Source of the DNA: Wurfbainia villosa
Lineage: Eukaryota; Streptophyta; Magnoliopsida; Zingiberales; Zingiberaceae
Assembly (NCBI GenBank): GCA_025175895.1
Contig: CM046000.1
Span: forward strand, 38,352,720 to 38,416,719
Length of the DNA stretch: 64,000 nt
Direction of reading: 5' to 3'
Positions 1 through 11,560 of this stretch are shown here, one piece after another. Both the position numbers and the translations under genes were made by a program. Numbering within the stretch: position 1 is the first letter of the stretch; each line of letters opens with the position of its first letter. The notes below the pieces were generated by a model. It ran no database searches and had not been told where the DNA came from. It saw only the letters and a program-made list of their open reading frames with translations.

Positions 1-1168
1 AAAAATATCTTGCATATACCCATTCATGTCTATGTGATTGTCACTATTTTTATGAATTCTAGTCCTATGTTCTTAAATGATCATGTCACGATATTTATAT
101 GAATGCCATGCCTATATGTTGTCTAGATGAACATGTCACTATTTTTATGAATTCTAGTCCTATGTTCCTAAATGATCATGTCACGATATTTATATGAATG
201 CTATGCCTATATGTTGTCTAGATGAACATGTCACTATTTTTATGAATTCTAGTCCTATGTTCTTAAATGATCATGTCACGATATTTATATGAATCCTATG
301 CCTATATGTTGTCTAGATGAACATGTCACTATTTTTATGAATTCTAGTCCTATGTTCCTAAATGATCATGTCACGATATTTATATGAATGTTATGCCTAT
401 ATGTTGTCTAGATGAACATGTCATTACTTTATGTCTAATACCTGATGTATGGATTTTGTGAGTAGGAAAGGATCTTACTAAGCCTATGTGCTTATAGTTT
501 CATGTTTCCCTTGAACTGCAGAAAAGGGTAAAGAATGACTAAACTAAAGGGAGCAGCAGGATGGGCAAAGTGTGTGTGGCAGTGGCATGGTGGAAGAGAT
601 CTATTTTATGTTCCAAGACTTATGCATGTTTTAAAGTTTTGCATGTTAGTTGTTAAGAGTTTATCACTACTTGATGTTTTGATGGTTGCTACTTGGTGTT
701 AACTTAGACTGGTTGTGAGGGTTTTATACTTGATGTGAAACTATACTCGTTTTGTTTTATGAAACCTTGGCATGTTAAACACTTGACTTAGTTAAAGAAT
801 TGCTAAGAACCTTCTTATACTGATTGAATTGTTAAGTGATATAGAACTATGTACCTAGATGATACTTTGAAATCCTCATTGATGTCCATGTACTCTATAC
901 TTGCATTTAGGCTCCTATAACTCTATTATGTTGATTATCATGAACTTGAACCAAGTAGTGTCCTTTATGAAATGATTATGCATGCTTAGTAGTTCACCTG
1001 TTACATAGTTAAAGTTAAGAATGTAGAGATATTTGCATGGTTGAAGGTAAATGCATGTTCCATTTTTTTTTTAAAAGTTTAAATCCTTCCGCTGTATATG
1101 CACGCATGTATGATCATGTCGCACCACCCTCCCTCCCACTCTAGATTACGAGAAGGGCGGGCATGACA
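1..1168 (+). mobile_element. 3' end of a gypsy-like LTR (unit G)
   Basis: No protein is encoded here. The segment ends in GGGCGGGCATGACA, like the GGGCGTGACA ends of Tekay/Del-type gypsy LTRs, and it stops abruptly where gag sequence of another element begins. The five bases after it (TAATG, 1169-1173) would be the right TSD copy, but the left copy lies outside the window. Bases 1-425 are a 95-bp tandem array. Bases 430-1168 are AT-rich and unrecognised. The orientation and lineage are inferred from the terminus only. Confidence 0.45.
41..425 (+). repeat. 95-bp tandem repeat, about 4 copies
   Basis: The unit contains TTGTCTAGATGAACATGTCA. GTTGTCTAGA recurs at 118, 213, 308 and 403, exactly 95 bp apart, with only scattered substitutions. 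The array lies inside the gypsy-like LTR fragment, and its left end may continue beyond the window. Confidence 0.9.
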
Positions 1169-1178
1169 TAATGATATC

Positions 1179-2631
1179 TTGTGCAAGATAGGGGATTATA
1201 TGGATGCTAAGGAGCTATGGAACAAATTGACAAAATTCCATGAGAAGCCTCAACCGGTTCAAGACGATAAGGAAGAAATAGAGAAGGAATCCATGGAAGA
1301 GTGCTCCTCATCACAAGCTCAAGAAGACTCGAAAGTTGAGAGATGCTCAACATCCGAAGAGAAAGAATCATCATCATCCTCTCTAGAGCTTGATGATTTA
1401 GAGGTTGAGAGGGAATCAACATCCGGAGAAGAAGAGATGGAGGCCTCCACCTCAAGGATTGAGGGGGAGGAGAGATGTTTTACACCGAAGCAAAATCAAG
1501 ATGAACCATCTACCTCCAGGGGAAATGAAGAAGAAATTCAAAATTATCCTACCATTCAAGAAGGTAACTCAAGCATGCTAATTTAGAAATAAAAATCACA
1601 TAACATATTTTGAGTGTAGGGAGCAGGGGCATTACAAGAGCAAGTGCCCAAAGAGAGTAAAAAATTCTCAACCGATGTCTAAGACAAAGGAGAAAGTCAA
1701 GGAGATCAGAGCCCCGACACAAAAGAGCAAAGAACACGGGGTGTGCTTCAAATGCCAACAAAGGGAACACAACTGGAGCCAATGCCCTAAGGGAAAGAAC
1801 CTAAGAAGGGCAAGGGAGAGAGCTTAAATATAGGTGGAGCAAAGGTACTCCCTAAGATACATTTAAATAATACTCCTTATGTACGAAATAATTAAAAGCA
1901 TGCTAGGAATTTTTTTTTCTATTGCTTATGAAAAGCATGATAGAAGTAATAAATATTTTTGTTTAGGTGCTAAACATGATACTTGGCCCAAAGACAAATC
2001 TAGCAAAATTAGCCCTAAGACTACCTTACCTAAGGATAGGAAGGTAGATAGCAACCACCTAGGCATTAATCCCAAGAATTATAGACACATGCCTAGAAGA
2101 AAGAAAAATATCTAAAATTATAATGGAAAATCAAAAATCGAGAGACTAGAGGAAGAAAATCAAGCCTTGAGGTCAAGGCTTGAAAAATTAGAGAATATCC
2201 TTGCAAGAATGAAAAATTCAATTAAAGGGTCTAATGGGAAAAACTTAGGGTCTAAAAGGCATGAACCAACTAGGAGGCAAGGGTTGGGTCACAAACTTAA
2301 GCCTAAGGAGACCTACCACAATATTCCATTTAACTATGGAACCACCTCTAGGTCTAGGAAAACTAAGGTCACATGGGAAGTTATTCCTAGAGTTGACCAT
2401 GGTAAATGTCTAGTAGCCAAGACTTCCAAGAAACCTAGGAAGACTACTAAGAAGGTTACTAGAAAGACAATCCTTAAGGTTAACCTAGACAAGACCACAA
2501 TGACCAAGGCTTCTAAGCCTAGAAGGGTCATTAGGAAGGTACTAAGGGAGGTTATCCTTAGTGAGTACCTTGTGAACCCAATGAGCTCAAATAGGTTTTG
2601 GGTTCCTAAGAGCATGATTCCATTACGCTAG
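1179..2631 (+). pseudogene. gag: copia-type gag remnant of element C
   Basis: This is the nucleocapsid half of a Ty1/copia Gag, which packages element RNA in virus-like particles. The first segment (1179-1586) contains a capsid-end motif AKELWNKLTKFHE and then an acidic Ser/Glu-rich linker. Two zinc knuckles follow in another frame. The first (about 1603-1650) has lost its first Cys. The second (1741-1790) keeps CX2CX4HX4C (CFKCQQREHNWSQC). A basic C-terminal segment (2167-2631) ends with FWVPKS, the motif that normally sits just before protease in Maximus/SIRE-like Gag-Pol, and then stops. The N-terminus is cut off by unit G, and at least two frameshifts are present. Confidence 0.75.
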
Positions 2632-3470
2632 ATGGGTTTATGTTATGCCAACCTTAAATGGATAGGTAGTTAACCTAACCATAGTAAAGGTGACACTTTA
2701 GGACATTTTCGAAGTATTGTAATATTTTGAAAATGAGTTTAGATTTTAATCCTAAAGGATTTTAGGATGTTCCAATAAAAATTTATGAAGTTTGAAAAAT
2801 CAATCAAAATTGCACAAACTAGGTTAGAGTCAATGGTGTGTCATTTTGGGTCTTGACACACTTGAGGGAAAATTGGTATTATGGTAAAAAATAGTTTAAT
2901 GACAATTTGATTTAACACTTAGGTATTCTATGCATTGGAATTTTATATATTTGTCATGTTTTGTTTGCTTTGTCATGTCATGACATCATACTTCATATTA
3001 ATCATATAAAATGTCATGATAATATTTAGGTTAATATATGTCATGCTTATGCTTAAGTTAAAATTGTATAATGACATGACATCATGAATCATTGCCACAT
3101 GCTTTAATTATGCAATCATTTATGCCATGATCATATTCATGCATTTAAGATTAATAAAATTGATTTAAGGATAATGACATAATTTGAAGTCCCATGATAA
3201 GGGAATCAAATAGAGTTGCCTAGACAAAATGAATGAGACCCTAGATTAGGGAAGAACCTAAACCCACATCTCATAAAAATATTAAATTGACTTGTGTGTG
3301 TATGTATACACATAGACACTTGTGAGATATTAGAAAAATGAGTTAAGTCTAAGGTGCATAGATATTACATATAAATGAACTCAAACTCACAATATGACAT
3401 TGATGAATCATGAGAAAAGCTAATGTACAAGTCATGTGCATTTAACCCATAGACCATGGTTCAATATAAG
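2632..3470 (+). other. 3' noncoding region of element C
   Basis: This AT-rich stretch has no ORF and is rich in CATGACAT and ATCATG words. From about 2990 it is homologous, inverted, to 44880-45480 in element C', so it is element sequence rather than host DNA. It continues at 22214 beyond element E. Confidence 0.7.
3466..3470. repeat. TSD of element E, left copy (ATAAG)
   Basis: ATAAG is repeated at 22209-22213, directly after the right LTR of E. Confidence 0.85.
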
Positions 3471-3830
3471 TGATGGTGCTTGCTTCTTTGGATCTCCAAG
3501 ATCCCCCTTCCTCTCCCTCTAAATAGCTGGATCTAACATCGAAGCAAAGGCTTGAAGGAAAGAAGATTAGCTGGGAAGGTCACTCGTGATCTCAGAAATT
3601 GAGCTAAATCTGATACACCAAATGAAGGCATTAAGGGTTGGCCGGCTTCCCGGCGTGACCACTCCGACGATCAAGTTAGTATGGGTATGAGAGGAAACTA
3701 ATGAATCAGAAAAGAAGAGAGATCTCAGAGATACCAAATGGAGAACAAAAACAACCATCCCCAATCCCATCGTCTTCTGCCCCTTTTATAGACGGAGCCC
3801 CCTGCCTTCTCCTAATGGTGAATGTATGTA

Positions 3831-3835
3831 AATGC
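3831..3835. repeat. TSD of element F, left copy (AATGC)
   Basis: AATGC is repeated at 12926-12930, directly after the right LTR of F. Confidence 0.9.
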
Positions 3836-5201
3836 TGTTGGATCGAAAGTGTCGCTAGAGGGGGGGGGGGTGAATAGCGATACGGTGTCGTTAAAAACTT
3901 TTGCAATAAGTAAAAAGCAAGTAGAGAATGCACAGCGGAAATATAAAGTAGACAAGATATTTTTACGTGGTTCACAATCTTTCGATTGCTAATCCACGGC
4001 CCTAGTGATCCTTGATCACGTACGGAGGGCAATTCACTAAAACCACTCCTCCTCGTTGGAGGTAGGAGCAACGATTACAAAAAGAAATCAAGGCAAAGGG
4101 ACACTCCCCCTTTCCTTGTTACGATTAAAGCACAAAGACAATTTAAAGAAGTAGAACTTAAATAAATATACCGACAACTCTTATAAGTAGAAGATGTAGC
4201 TTTCGTTGTCGGCGGCACTTCGTCGTAGCAAATGTGAGTAGTAGTAGCGGCGTTACGACGGCGTGTTGAGAGCTCTTGATTTCTTGTCTTTGCTTGGAGT
4301 GAACATGTCTATTTATGGATATTGATCTATGAATTTAGACATAGGTAGTGTCCAAGGTGAGGTTCTTATCCCAACTCAAGGATGAGGTGTTTCATCCAAC
4401 CACCTTGTGCCACCTCCAACCTTCTTGTGCGCCAACTCAAGGATGAGGTGTTTCATCCAACCACCTTGTGCCACCTCCAACCTCCTTGGGCGCCAACTTG
4501 AGGATGAGGTGTTTCATCCAACCACCTTGTGCCACCTCCAACCTTCTTGTGCGCCAACTCAAGGATGAGGTGTTTCATCCAACCACCTTGTGCCACCTCC
4601 AACCTCCTTGGGCGCCAACTTGTTGGAGCCATTCAACTTGTGCCACATCATGGGAGCCAACCATCTTGTGCCAACTCACCTTATTTTGGGCGTCCACCAC
4701 AAGGAAGCTTGGTGATGGTTTGGATGTCCACCTTGATGCCACATCACCCTTTGTACCAAAACACGAGTCAAGTCCAAATTCACCCCCTTGAAATTCGAGC
4801 TCTTCTCGAGGCTAGCAGTTGACTGTAGTCAAAGGGTTTTGGACTGCAGTACAAGTTAGCTTAAAATATAAAGTACGATGGTTCTAACCATCTGATCTCG
4901 ACCTAGACCTTCCATTGAAGGTATTGGGTCGGATCTACGCTTAACGACCTTGCTTCGCTTTCACACGAGCTTACCTTGTAGCCTCGCTTCCGGTCTTCAC
5001 CCGAGTACCTCGGCTTCCTCCGAAGTCCCTCTGGCGTTGCCCGACCACCTCGGTTCCCACCGGGTGTCGCAGACCTTCCGCTCAACTTTAGCATTTCTGC
5101 ACACTTAATTGAGCTCGTAAGATAACAAATATACCCTTAACTATTGAGCCTTTTGCCATAATCAAAATACCGGTTCGACTTTGGTGCCCACTGCACCAAC
5201 A
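3836..5201 (-). repeat. 3' LTR of element F
   Basis: The 1366-bp LTR begins TGTTGG and ends CCAACA, matching 11561-12925. A G-homopolymer lies near 3857-3870. A weak TATA-like site (ATAAATAG, minus) lies near 4308-4315, with a 61-bp array just upstream of it. Confidence 0.9.
4380..4623 (-). repeat. 61-bp tandem array in the U3 of F (left LTR)
   Basis: GGATGAGGTGTTTCATCCAA starts at 4380, 4441, 4502 and 4563, exactly 61 bp apart. Two unit types alternate (CTTCTTGTGCGCC and CTCCTTGGGCGCC), so the higher-order unit is 122 bp, present twice. The same array is at 12093-12336. Confidence 0.9.
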
Positions 5202-5216
5202 ATCTCCCCCTTTTTG
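5202..5216 (-). promoter_or_regulatory. polypurine tract of F
   Basis: The minus-strand AAAAAGGGGGAGAT abuts the LTR start and would prime plus-strand DNA synthesis. The same tract type is used by elements A1, A2, C and C'. Confidence 0.8.
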
Positions 5217-5615
5217 ATTCATGGCAAACCGACACAAAAGTTAAGGAAAAATTAAGCATAACAGTAAGCTAGCATAATGATTAAGCATGAATGAGCTAGC
5301 ATAAAGATTAAATATGAATGAGCTAGCATAATGATTAAGCATGAATGAGCTAGCATAAAGATTAAATATGAGTGAGAAAAATTATTGTTTCAAGTTCTCC
5401 CCTTTGAGGTAACCTCCCCCTTGACCGAAGGTGAGTTCTTGAAAAATAATTTTTACTCCCCCTTAATAGTTGCTTAAGTAAACGGAATTACTTAATATAA
5501 AAGGTAATAATTTTGTTTACTTTCTTCCTTACTTTTGTGACTTTCTCCCCCTTTTGCCTTAACTCAAAAAGTTTGTAAATATATTTTAGGGTTTGTAAGT
5601 CCAAGCAAGTTCCCA

Positions 5616-5662
<47 letters not shown>

Positions 5663-6037
5663 TAAATAATAATAAGCTTGAAAATATGTTCATCTAAAAT
5701 GTACAACTCCGGTTGGACTTGATTGATATAGAATGATCAATAAGTCTTGAAGGAGTTGATTAATTTTAAATAATTATACTCCTTGGTTCATGTCGATGCC
5801 TTGAATCTACATCTGGAACGAGTAAGGTCCTAACATCTCACGGTCTCGTGGCTAAGTACACAAACACATTAGTCCTATGTGTTGTGAGATGTGTTGGCTC
5901 CTTAAATCTATAGGTATATGATTTCTAAGGTAAGACTTAGGCTAATTTCATAAAAAGAAGCAAAGTAGAGTACATATATAGAAAAATTTAAATCCTACTC
6001 TATTACACATACCTAACTTTCGTCTTAATAAACTAAA
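5217..6037 (-). other. 3' untranslated region of F with simple repeats
   Basis: There is no ORF. Bases 5266-5376 hold about four copies of a 27-bp unit (GAGCTAGCATAATGATTAAG and a variant, alternating). Bases 5622-5660 are a (TA)n microsatellite. The rest is AT-rich with several CTCCCCC purine/pyrimidine tracts. Confidence 0.75.
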
Positions 6038-6617
6038 TTAGCCGGGTAGTGGTTTGGTGAAGATGTCCGCTAGGTTTGATTTGGACTCAACATACTCTAG
6101 TTGTATAGTTCCATTAGTTACATGTTCCCTAATGAAGTGGTGTTTAACTTCTATATGTTTTGTCCTAGAATGACATATTGGATTTTTAGTTAAGTTAATT
6201 GAACTAATGTTATCTATGTAGGTTTTAATGTTGTTAAAGATTAAGCTAAAGTCTTGGAGAGTGTGCTTCATCCACGGGAGTGAGACACACTCACCCATCG
6301 CAAGCGTATTCGGCCGGTGGTAGATAAGGCAGCATAATCGCTTCCTCGCAGACTTACTAGACTCGTAGAGGATTTGACAACAACCACTCGTGCTCTTTCT
6401 ATCGAGTTTACTACGGCATAGTCGGGTCGGAGTAGCGATTAGATTAAACTCGGTAGATCTAGGGTACCAAATACCTACGTTTAGCGTGCCCTTTAGATAT
6501 CTAAGGATCGCTTGACTAGGGTTAGGTGAGACTCCTTAGCGCAGGTTTGTAACCTTGCGCACATACTTACCGCGAATAAAATGTCGGGTCGGCTCGCGGT
6601 TAAGTATAGGAGACTTC
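6038..6617 (-). pseudogene. pol: RNase H domain of F pol (decayed)
   Basis: This is the copia RNase H, which degrades the RNA strand during reverse transcription. The readable C-terminal part (6038-6298) contains SRTKHIEVKHHFIREHV, then LEYVESKSNLADIFTKPLPG, the normal copia Pol end. Upstream (6299-6617), fragments of the domain are split over several frames by stops, so the catalytic part is not intact. The segment follows RT in normal order. Confidence 0.8.
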
Positions 6618-7481
6618 CTATTGCGCTCTATAGTATTTTAGGTCAGCGGGTTTTCCTTCTACATCTTCGTTTATATTAACATTAGTTGCCATAGGTGTAT
6701 TGATTATTTTAGCATCTTGCATTCCAAATCGATTTATTAAGTCCTTAGTATATTTTTGTTGATGTAAATATATTCCATCTTTAGTTTGTTTAATTTGTAA
6801 ACCTAAGAAGAAACTTAACTCTCCTACTAAATTCATTTCAAATTCACTTTCCATAAGTGAGATGAATTCGTTTAGCAGGATCGAGTTGGTAGTTCCAAAA
6901 ATTATATCATCTACATAGATTTGGGCTATAAAGATTTCTTTTCCTACGGTTTTAACGAATAAGGTTGGGTCGACTAAACCTTGGTTGAATCCTTTGGACT
7001 TAAGATAGATCGAAAGCCTTTCGTACCAAGCTCTTGGGGCTTGTTTGAGTCCATATAGGGCTTTCTTAAGTCTAAGGACATGGTCGGGTTTATCTAGATT
7101 TTGAATCCGGAGGTTGGTAGCGTAAACTTCTTCCTTAATGTATCCATTCAAAAATGCTGACTTGACATCCTTTTGAAACAATTTTAAACCTCGATGTGCA
7201 TCATATGCTAACAACATTCGGTTGAACTCTAGTCTTGCTACGGTGGCGTAGGTCTCATCTTTATCTAAACCTTCGTCTTGACTAAACCCTTTTGCGACTA
7301 ACCTAGATTTATTTCTAACTACTTCACCTTTATCATCAAGTTTATTTCGAAATACCCACCTTGTTCCAATAATTGATTTTTCTTTAGGTGGTGGTACTAA
7401 TTCCCAGACTTCATTTCTAGTGAATTGAGCTAGCTCTTCTTGCATGCAATAATCCGGATCGGGATCGAAGTGCTTGTTCAA
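6618..7481 (-). pseudogene. pol: reverse transcriptase domain of F pol
   Basis: This copia RT (PF07727 type) copies element RNA into cDNA. About 287 residues remain open. Motifs in order are NEVWELVPPP, GTRWVFRNK, RLVAKGFSQ, DVKSAFLNGYI (first catalytic Asp), KALYGLKQAPRAWYERLS and YVDDIIFG (catalytic Asp pair, around residue 190), then FFLGLQIKQ. The RT core is intact, but the frame is cut off on both sides, so it could not be made as part of a polyprotein. Confidence 0.9.
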
Positions 7482-9030
7482 TAGTTTTGGGTTCGATTTT
7501 GAAATTAGAGATTTGACTAAGGTTTCGATATGAAGCTCTAGTTCGAACCCTAAATTTGGATCACCTATAACTTGATTGATAGGATGATTTGTTTGAGTCT
7601 TAGTGTACTCGGGTTAGAATTAAATGTCGTAGTGCGATAGGAGATGACTTGGGTGAGTTCTAGTTTGACTTGGGTTAGAGTCATCTATCACTTGGTCGAT
7701 AGGATGACTTGGGTTAGGACAGATTCAAGTTCAAGATCGAGTCGGGTTCGCTATAAGTTGATTTGCTAGTTGGTTTTGTTAAGGATTGAGCAGGTTCGTG
7801 TCCTTCGTCGAAAACTATATTAATGGTTTCTTCGACTCTAAGAGTGTCGTGATTGTATACCCTATAAGCTCTCTGGTGGTTGAGTATCCTAGAAAGGTTC
7901 CAGAGAGGTTTTGGATTTGAATTTCCCTAGGTAATCCTTAGTGTTTAAGATATGTACCTTGCATCCAAATACCCTAAAGTACTTGATGTTCGGTATTTTA
8001 TCGTGATAAATCTCGTACGAGGTCTTTTGGTGCCTCTTTACCATAAGGATCCTATTTTGGACATAGCAAGTCGTACTAACGGCCTCTGCCCAAAATCTAT
8101 CGGGTCGGTTATACTGCGTTTAACATTGTCCTAGCGGCTTCTTGTAGGGTTCTATTTTTCCGCTTACTAACCCATTTTGTTGTGGGGTTCTAGGACATGA
8201 AAACTCATGGTGGTATCCGTTTAGGTTCTGAAATCAGAAACCTGTGGTTTTCGAATTCACCACCATGATCGCTTCTAAGTCTTTTAATCTTAAGGTTCTT
8301 TTGATTTTCGATTAACCTACAAAGATTGATTAGTTGGTCTAGGTATCATTTTTATGTTTGATAAACCTAACCCAAGTAAATCTAGAATAGTCGTCAATTA
8401 TGACTAAGCAAAATTGACTACCATTGAGTGACTTAGCTCCATGTGAATCAAATAGATCCATGTGTAGGAGCTCAAGAACACTTTTGGTTCGTTCTTGATT
8501 AGTTAATTGATGTTGTGTCCTAGATTGTTTACCTTGTTGACAAGCATTACATATTTTATTATCCAAGTTGTTTAGTTTAGGCAAACCTATAACCAAGCAA
8601 CTCTGACTCATCTTGTGGACGAGTCTTGGGTGCGAGTGTCCGAGTCTTGAAGATTCCTCTTCTTGCTGTGTCATAAGACACTTGGTTGAGGAGTTGGGTA
8701 AATTTATTGTGTAGATGTTGCTACTCCTAGTTCCTTTAAGTATTATTTTAGATGTTGCATTTATTTTGATTACGCATTCATTTTCTAGAAATATGACCTT
8801 ATAATTGTTATCACACAATTGGCTTACACTAAGTAAATTATATTGAAAGTTTTCTACTAATAAGACATTTTGAATTGTAAAGTTAGAGTTGAGCTCAATA
8901 TCACCGATCCGATGATTTTGAGCTTTGCTATTTCGAAGGCTACCGATCCTTGTCGTTTGAATCGTAACTTCGAAAATTTGAGTTGATCCCCGGTCATGTG
9001 TCGGGAGCAACCACTGTCCAACATCCATTG
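7482..9030 (-). pseudogene. pol: protease and integrase region of F pol (frameshifted)
   Basis: A minus-strand segment near 9010-9018 encodes the aspartic protease site in the form DSGCSRHMTG, but a downstream frameshift moves the readable frame. Bases 8339-9028 encode the GAG-pre-integrase part (LLSVSQLCD, GHSHPRLVHKMS, CNACQQGKQ) and the start of the integrase core (HMDLFDSHGAKSL, VIIDDYSRFTWV). The rest of integrase (about 7900-8338) is recognisable from a PRTPQQNG motif and NRTLQEAARTML but is spread over all three frames. 7482-7900 is a degraded linker to RT. Confidence 0.8.
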
Positions 9031-9556
9031 ATCCTACACATAAGGTAGTTGGATCGGATATTGGAATTACTAAAGGGTTGTTTGTAAGTTTTTAAACCTA
9101 AATCATCTCACCAATATCTACATGATCAAAACATGTTATTCCTATGTGTTATTGTGAGATGACTTTCAATTTTACTTGATTAATTTTAATGAATTTAAAT
9201 TAACCAACATTAGGTTAGATTCGGATTTAGTCTAAGCTCATCAAGTAATCTTTTCAAGAGATTAGCTTCCAGGTCGTGGCGAGGCACAGAGGCCTTCTTT
9301 GATCGGAACAACGACCACTTCCTTAGACAAAGCTAATTTCAAGAAATTGATAACTCGACTTACTTGAGACTACGTCTTGGTCTAACTAGTTATTTTTGAA
9401 AAGAGGCTCCCCGAGGCTCAATCTTTTAAATAGGATTTTAGTTGGTTTATTTTTGAAAAGAGGCTCCCCGAGGCTCAATCTTTTCGCAGGATTTTAGTTG
9501 GTTATGAGTCCTATCTAACCATTCTAAAAATAAAGGAAAAGCTAAGCATGCAATTT

Positions 9557-11184
9557 CTAAGACTTAACAAAAATACATTTTGTATTGGCTCCCCGTGGAC
9601 CATTGAATCGAGTGGGTCTATTCACATAGTGAATTTGGTCCTTGGGAACCCAATACATGTTAGATCCTAAAGTTGAAATCAAAGTGGTCTTAGGGACCCA
9701 TGCTTGGACATTTTTCTTATGTTGGTTTACTATAGACATATATGACTTATTGGTTGTATTTGAGTTAAACCCAGTCCGCCTTGTTGTACACGGCCCTTTG
9801 TGATCCAAGTAAGAGGTCAAGTCCCTTGGATCCCAAAGTGAACCTTTCCAACGTGTTCCTAAGGTCTTCGACTTGTGTTTTCAAAAGCGAGTTCTCAACT
9901 TCAAGCTTTTCAACTTGAGATGAGTCCTCCTCTTGAATACGAGTAGTCGAAGAGGTTAGGGAGACCTCATGTTTGAGAAGGTTAACCTCCTCAATTAGGG
10001 TCTCGACCTTGGACTCGGACTTAGCTAGTTTCTTATTTAAAAATTTAATTGCACCATACAAAGTATTAAGTAACGACCGACTTACCCTTAATGATTCTTT
10101 TGAACCGGATACGGATCCGTGGCTTGTCTTGAATGGAAGCTCATCATCGGATTCGGACTCGGACTCTTCTTCGGTTTCGGAGTCGTGCTCGGTCGGCTTG
10201 GCCATTAGAGCTTGGATATCGTCTTCTTCCTCCGACAACTCCTCCCAAGTAGCGTTTAGCGCTTTCTTGGTCTTTGATGCGTTATTCTTTAGCTTTGGGC
10301 ACTCGGACTTGATGTGACCGAACTCGCTGCACTCATAGCATCTAAAATTAGAAGTATTTGAATTAGGTTTAGGCTTACCTTGAGTTGTTGGTCGTTTTCG
10401 TCTCTTGATCATCTTCTGAACTAGATTGACTAGTTCGGATTCTATTTCGTAGTCTACTTCCGATTCGGACTCGTATTCTTCCTTCGGAGCTGGCTTGATT
10501 GCGGGCTTCTTCTTCTTGGAACTGCAACTAACGCAATACTCTTCTCGGCTTTGGACCACGTTAGTTTGCTCATGTAATTCAAGTTGAAAACAATTCTCTA
10601 ACCTAATTTTAGAAAGGTCCTTGGAGACCTTGTAGGCATCGACCATGGATGCCCACAAGGTGGTCCTAGGAAAGCGAGTTAAGAGAATACCTGATAAGGT
10701 CGCGATTCTCGACCTTTTGTCCGATGGCATGGAGTTGGTTGACGATGTTTTGGATACGAGCATGTAGTTGAGTTGCGGTCTCGTTTTCCTGCATTTTCAA
10801 GTTATACAATTTATTTAAAAGTAAATCTCTTTTACATACCTTCGTGTCGTCGGTGCCTTCGTGTAGTTCCACTAGCTTGGTCCATAAGTCCTTTGCACTA
10901 ATGAAGGGGCCGACGCGGTTGAGCTCTTCCTTGGACAACCCACATTGCAAGATTTGAGTTGCCTTGGCATCGGCTTCTACTTGTTTTTTCATGGAATTTG
11001 ACCATTGATCGTAACCCAAAGATTCACCATCTTCATTAATAGGAAGTGTGAAACCGGTTTGGATTACGATCCACATCTCGATTTGGGTTTTAAGAAAGCA
11101 TTCCATCCGACCCTTCCAATAACGAAAGTCATTACCGTTGTAAAACGGGGGTCGGGCGGTGCTAAACCCTTCGAGATGGGCCAT
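9557..11184 (-). pseudogene. gag: gag of F (three frames)
   Basis: This is the structural Gag of a Maximus/SIRE-like copia. Bases 11184-10666 encode the N-terminal capsid domain (MAHLEGFSTARPPFYNGNDF; UBN2/retrotran_gag type). A small indel near 10670-10690 shifts the frame. Bases 10763-9765 then encode the rest of capsid, a zinc knuckle CYECSEFGHIKSEC (CX2CX4HX4C), an acidic Glu/Ser/Asp-rich linker and a Leu/Glu-rich coiled coil ending in LERFTLGS and LLGSQRAVYN. A second shift near 9800 leads to a segment (9820-9557) with AWVPKT and YWVPKDQIHYV. Confidence 0.85.
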
Positions 11185-11545
11185 TTAAAAACAAGAAGAA
11201 GAACGACGAAAAGAATCTTGCAAAACACACACGGAAAGAATATTCCAAGACTTTCGTCTTGGATTAGTAGTGCGGGAAGTAAAAAAAGATATATAAAATG
11301 TAACTTGCAAAAAGAAATAAACAATCAAATGCGAATGTCGTTGAAGTTCCGGAGGACAACCTTACTCGGGATCTAACCCGAAGGACAACCTTATCCGGAT
11401 CATAAAGCCTCTAATGCAATTCTATATGTAGGAGAAGATAAGCAAGTGAAATAATTATACGAAAACAGAAATAAATAAATAAAAAATCTGTAAAAAAAAG
11501 AAAAACAAAGCTAGATTGGTGGTTTCACCGAATCTTAGCGCCCCC
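11185..11545 (-). other. 5' leader of F
   Basis: This stretch lies between the primer site and the gag start. It has no supported ORF and is A-rich on the plus strand. It likely holds the RNA packaging region, which cannot be pinned down from sequence alone. Confidence 0.6.
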
Positions 11546-11558
11546 GGCTCTGATACCA
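11546..11558 (-). promoter_or_regulatory. primer binding site of F
   Basis: The minus-strand TGGTATCAGAGCC is complementary to the 3' end of plant initiator Met-tRNA. It lies 2 bp from the 5' LTR. Confidence 0.9.
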
Positions 11559-11560
11559 AT

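Noticed and set aside
4468..4822. ORFs with PPPTSLGANLRMRCF-type repeats
   Set aside because: They are translations of the 61-bp array in the LTR of F, duplicated at 12181-12535.
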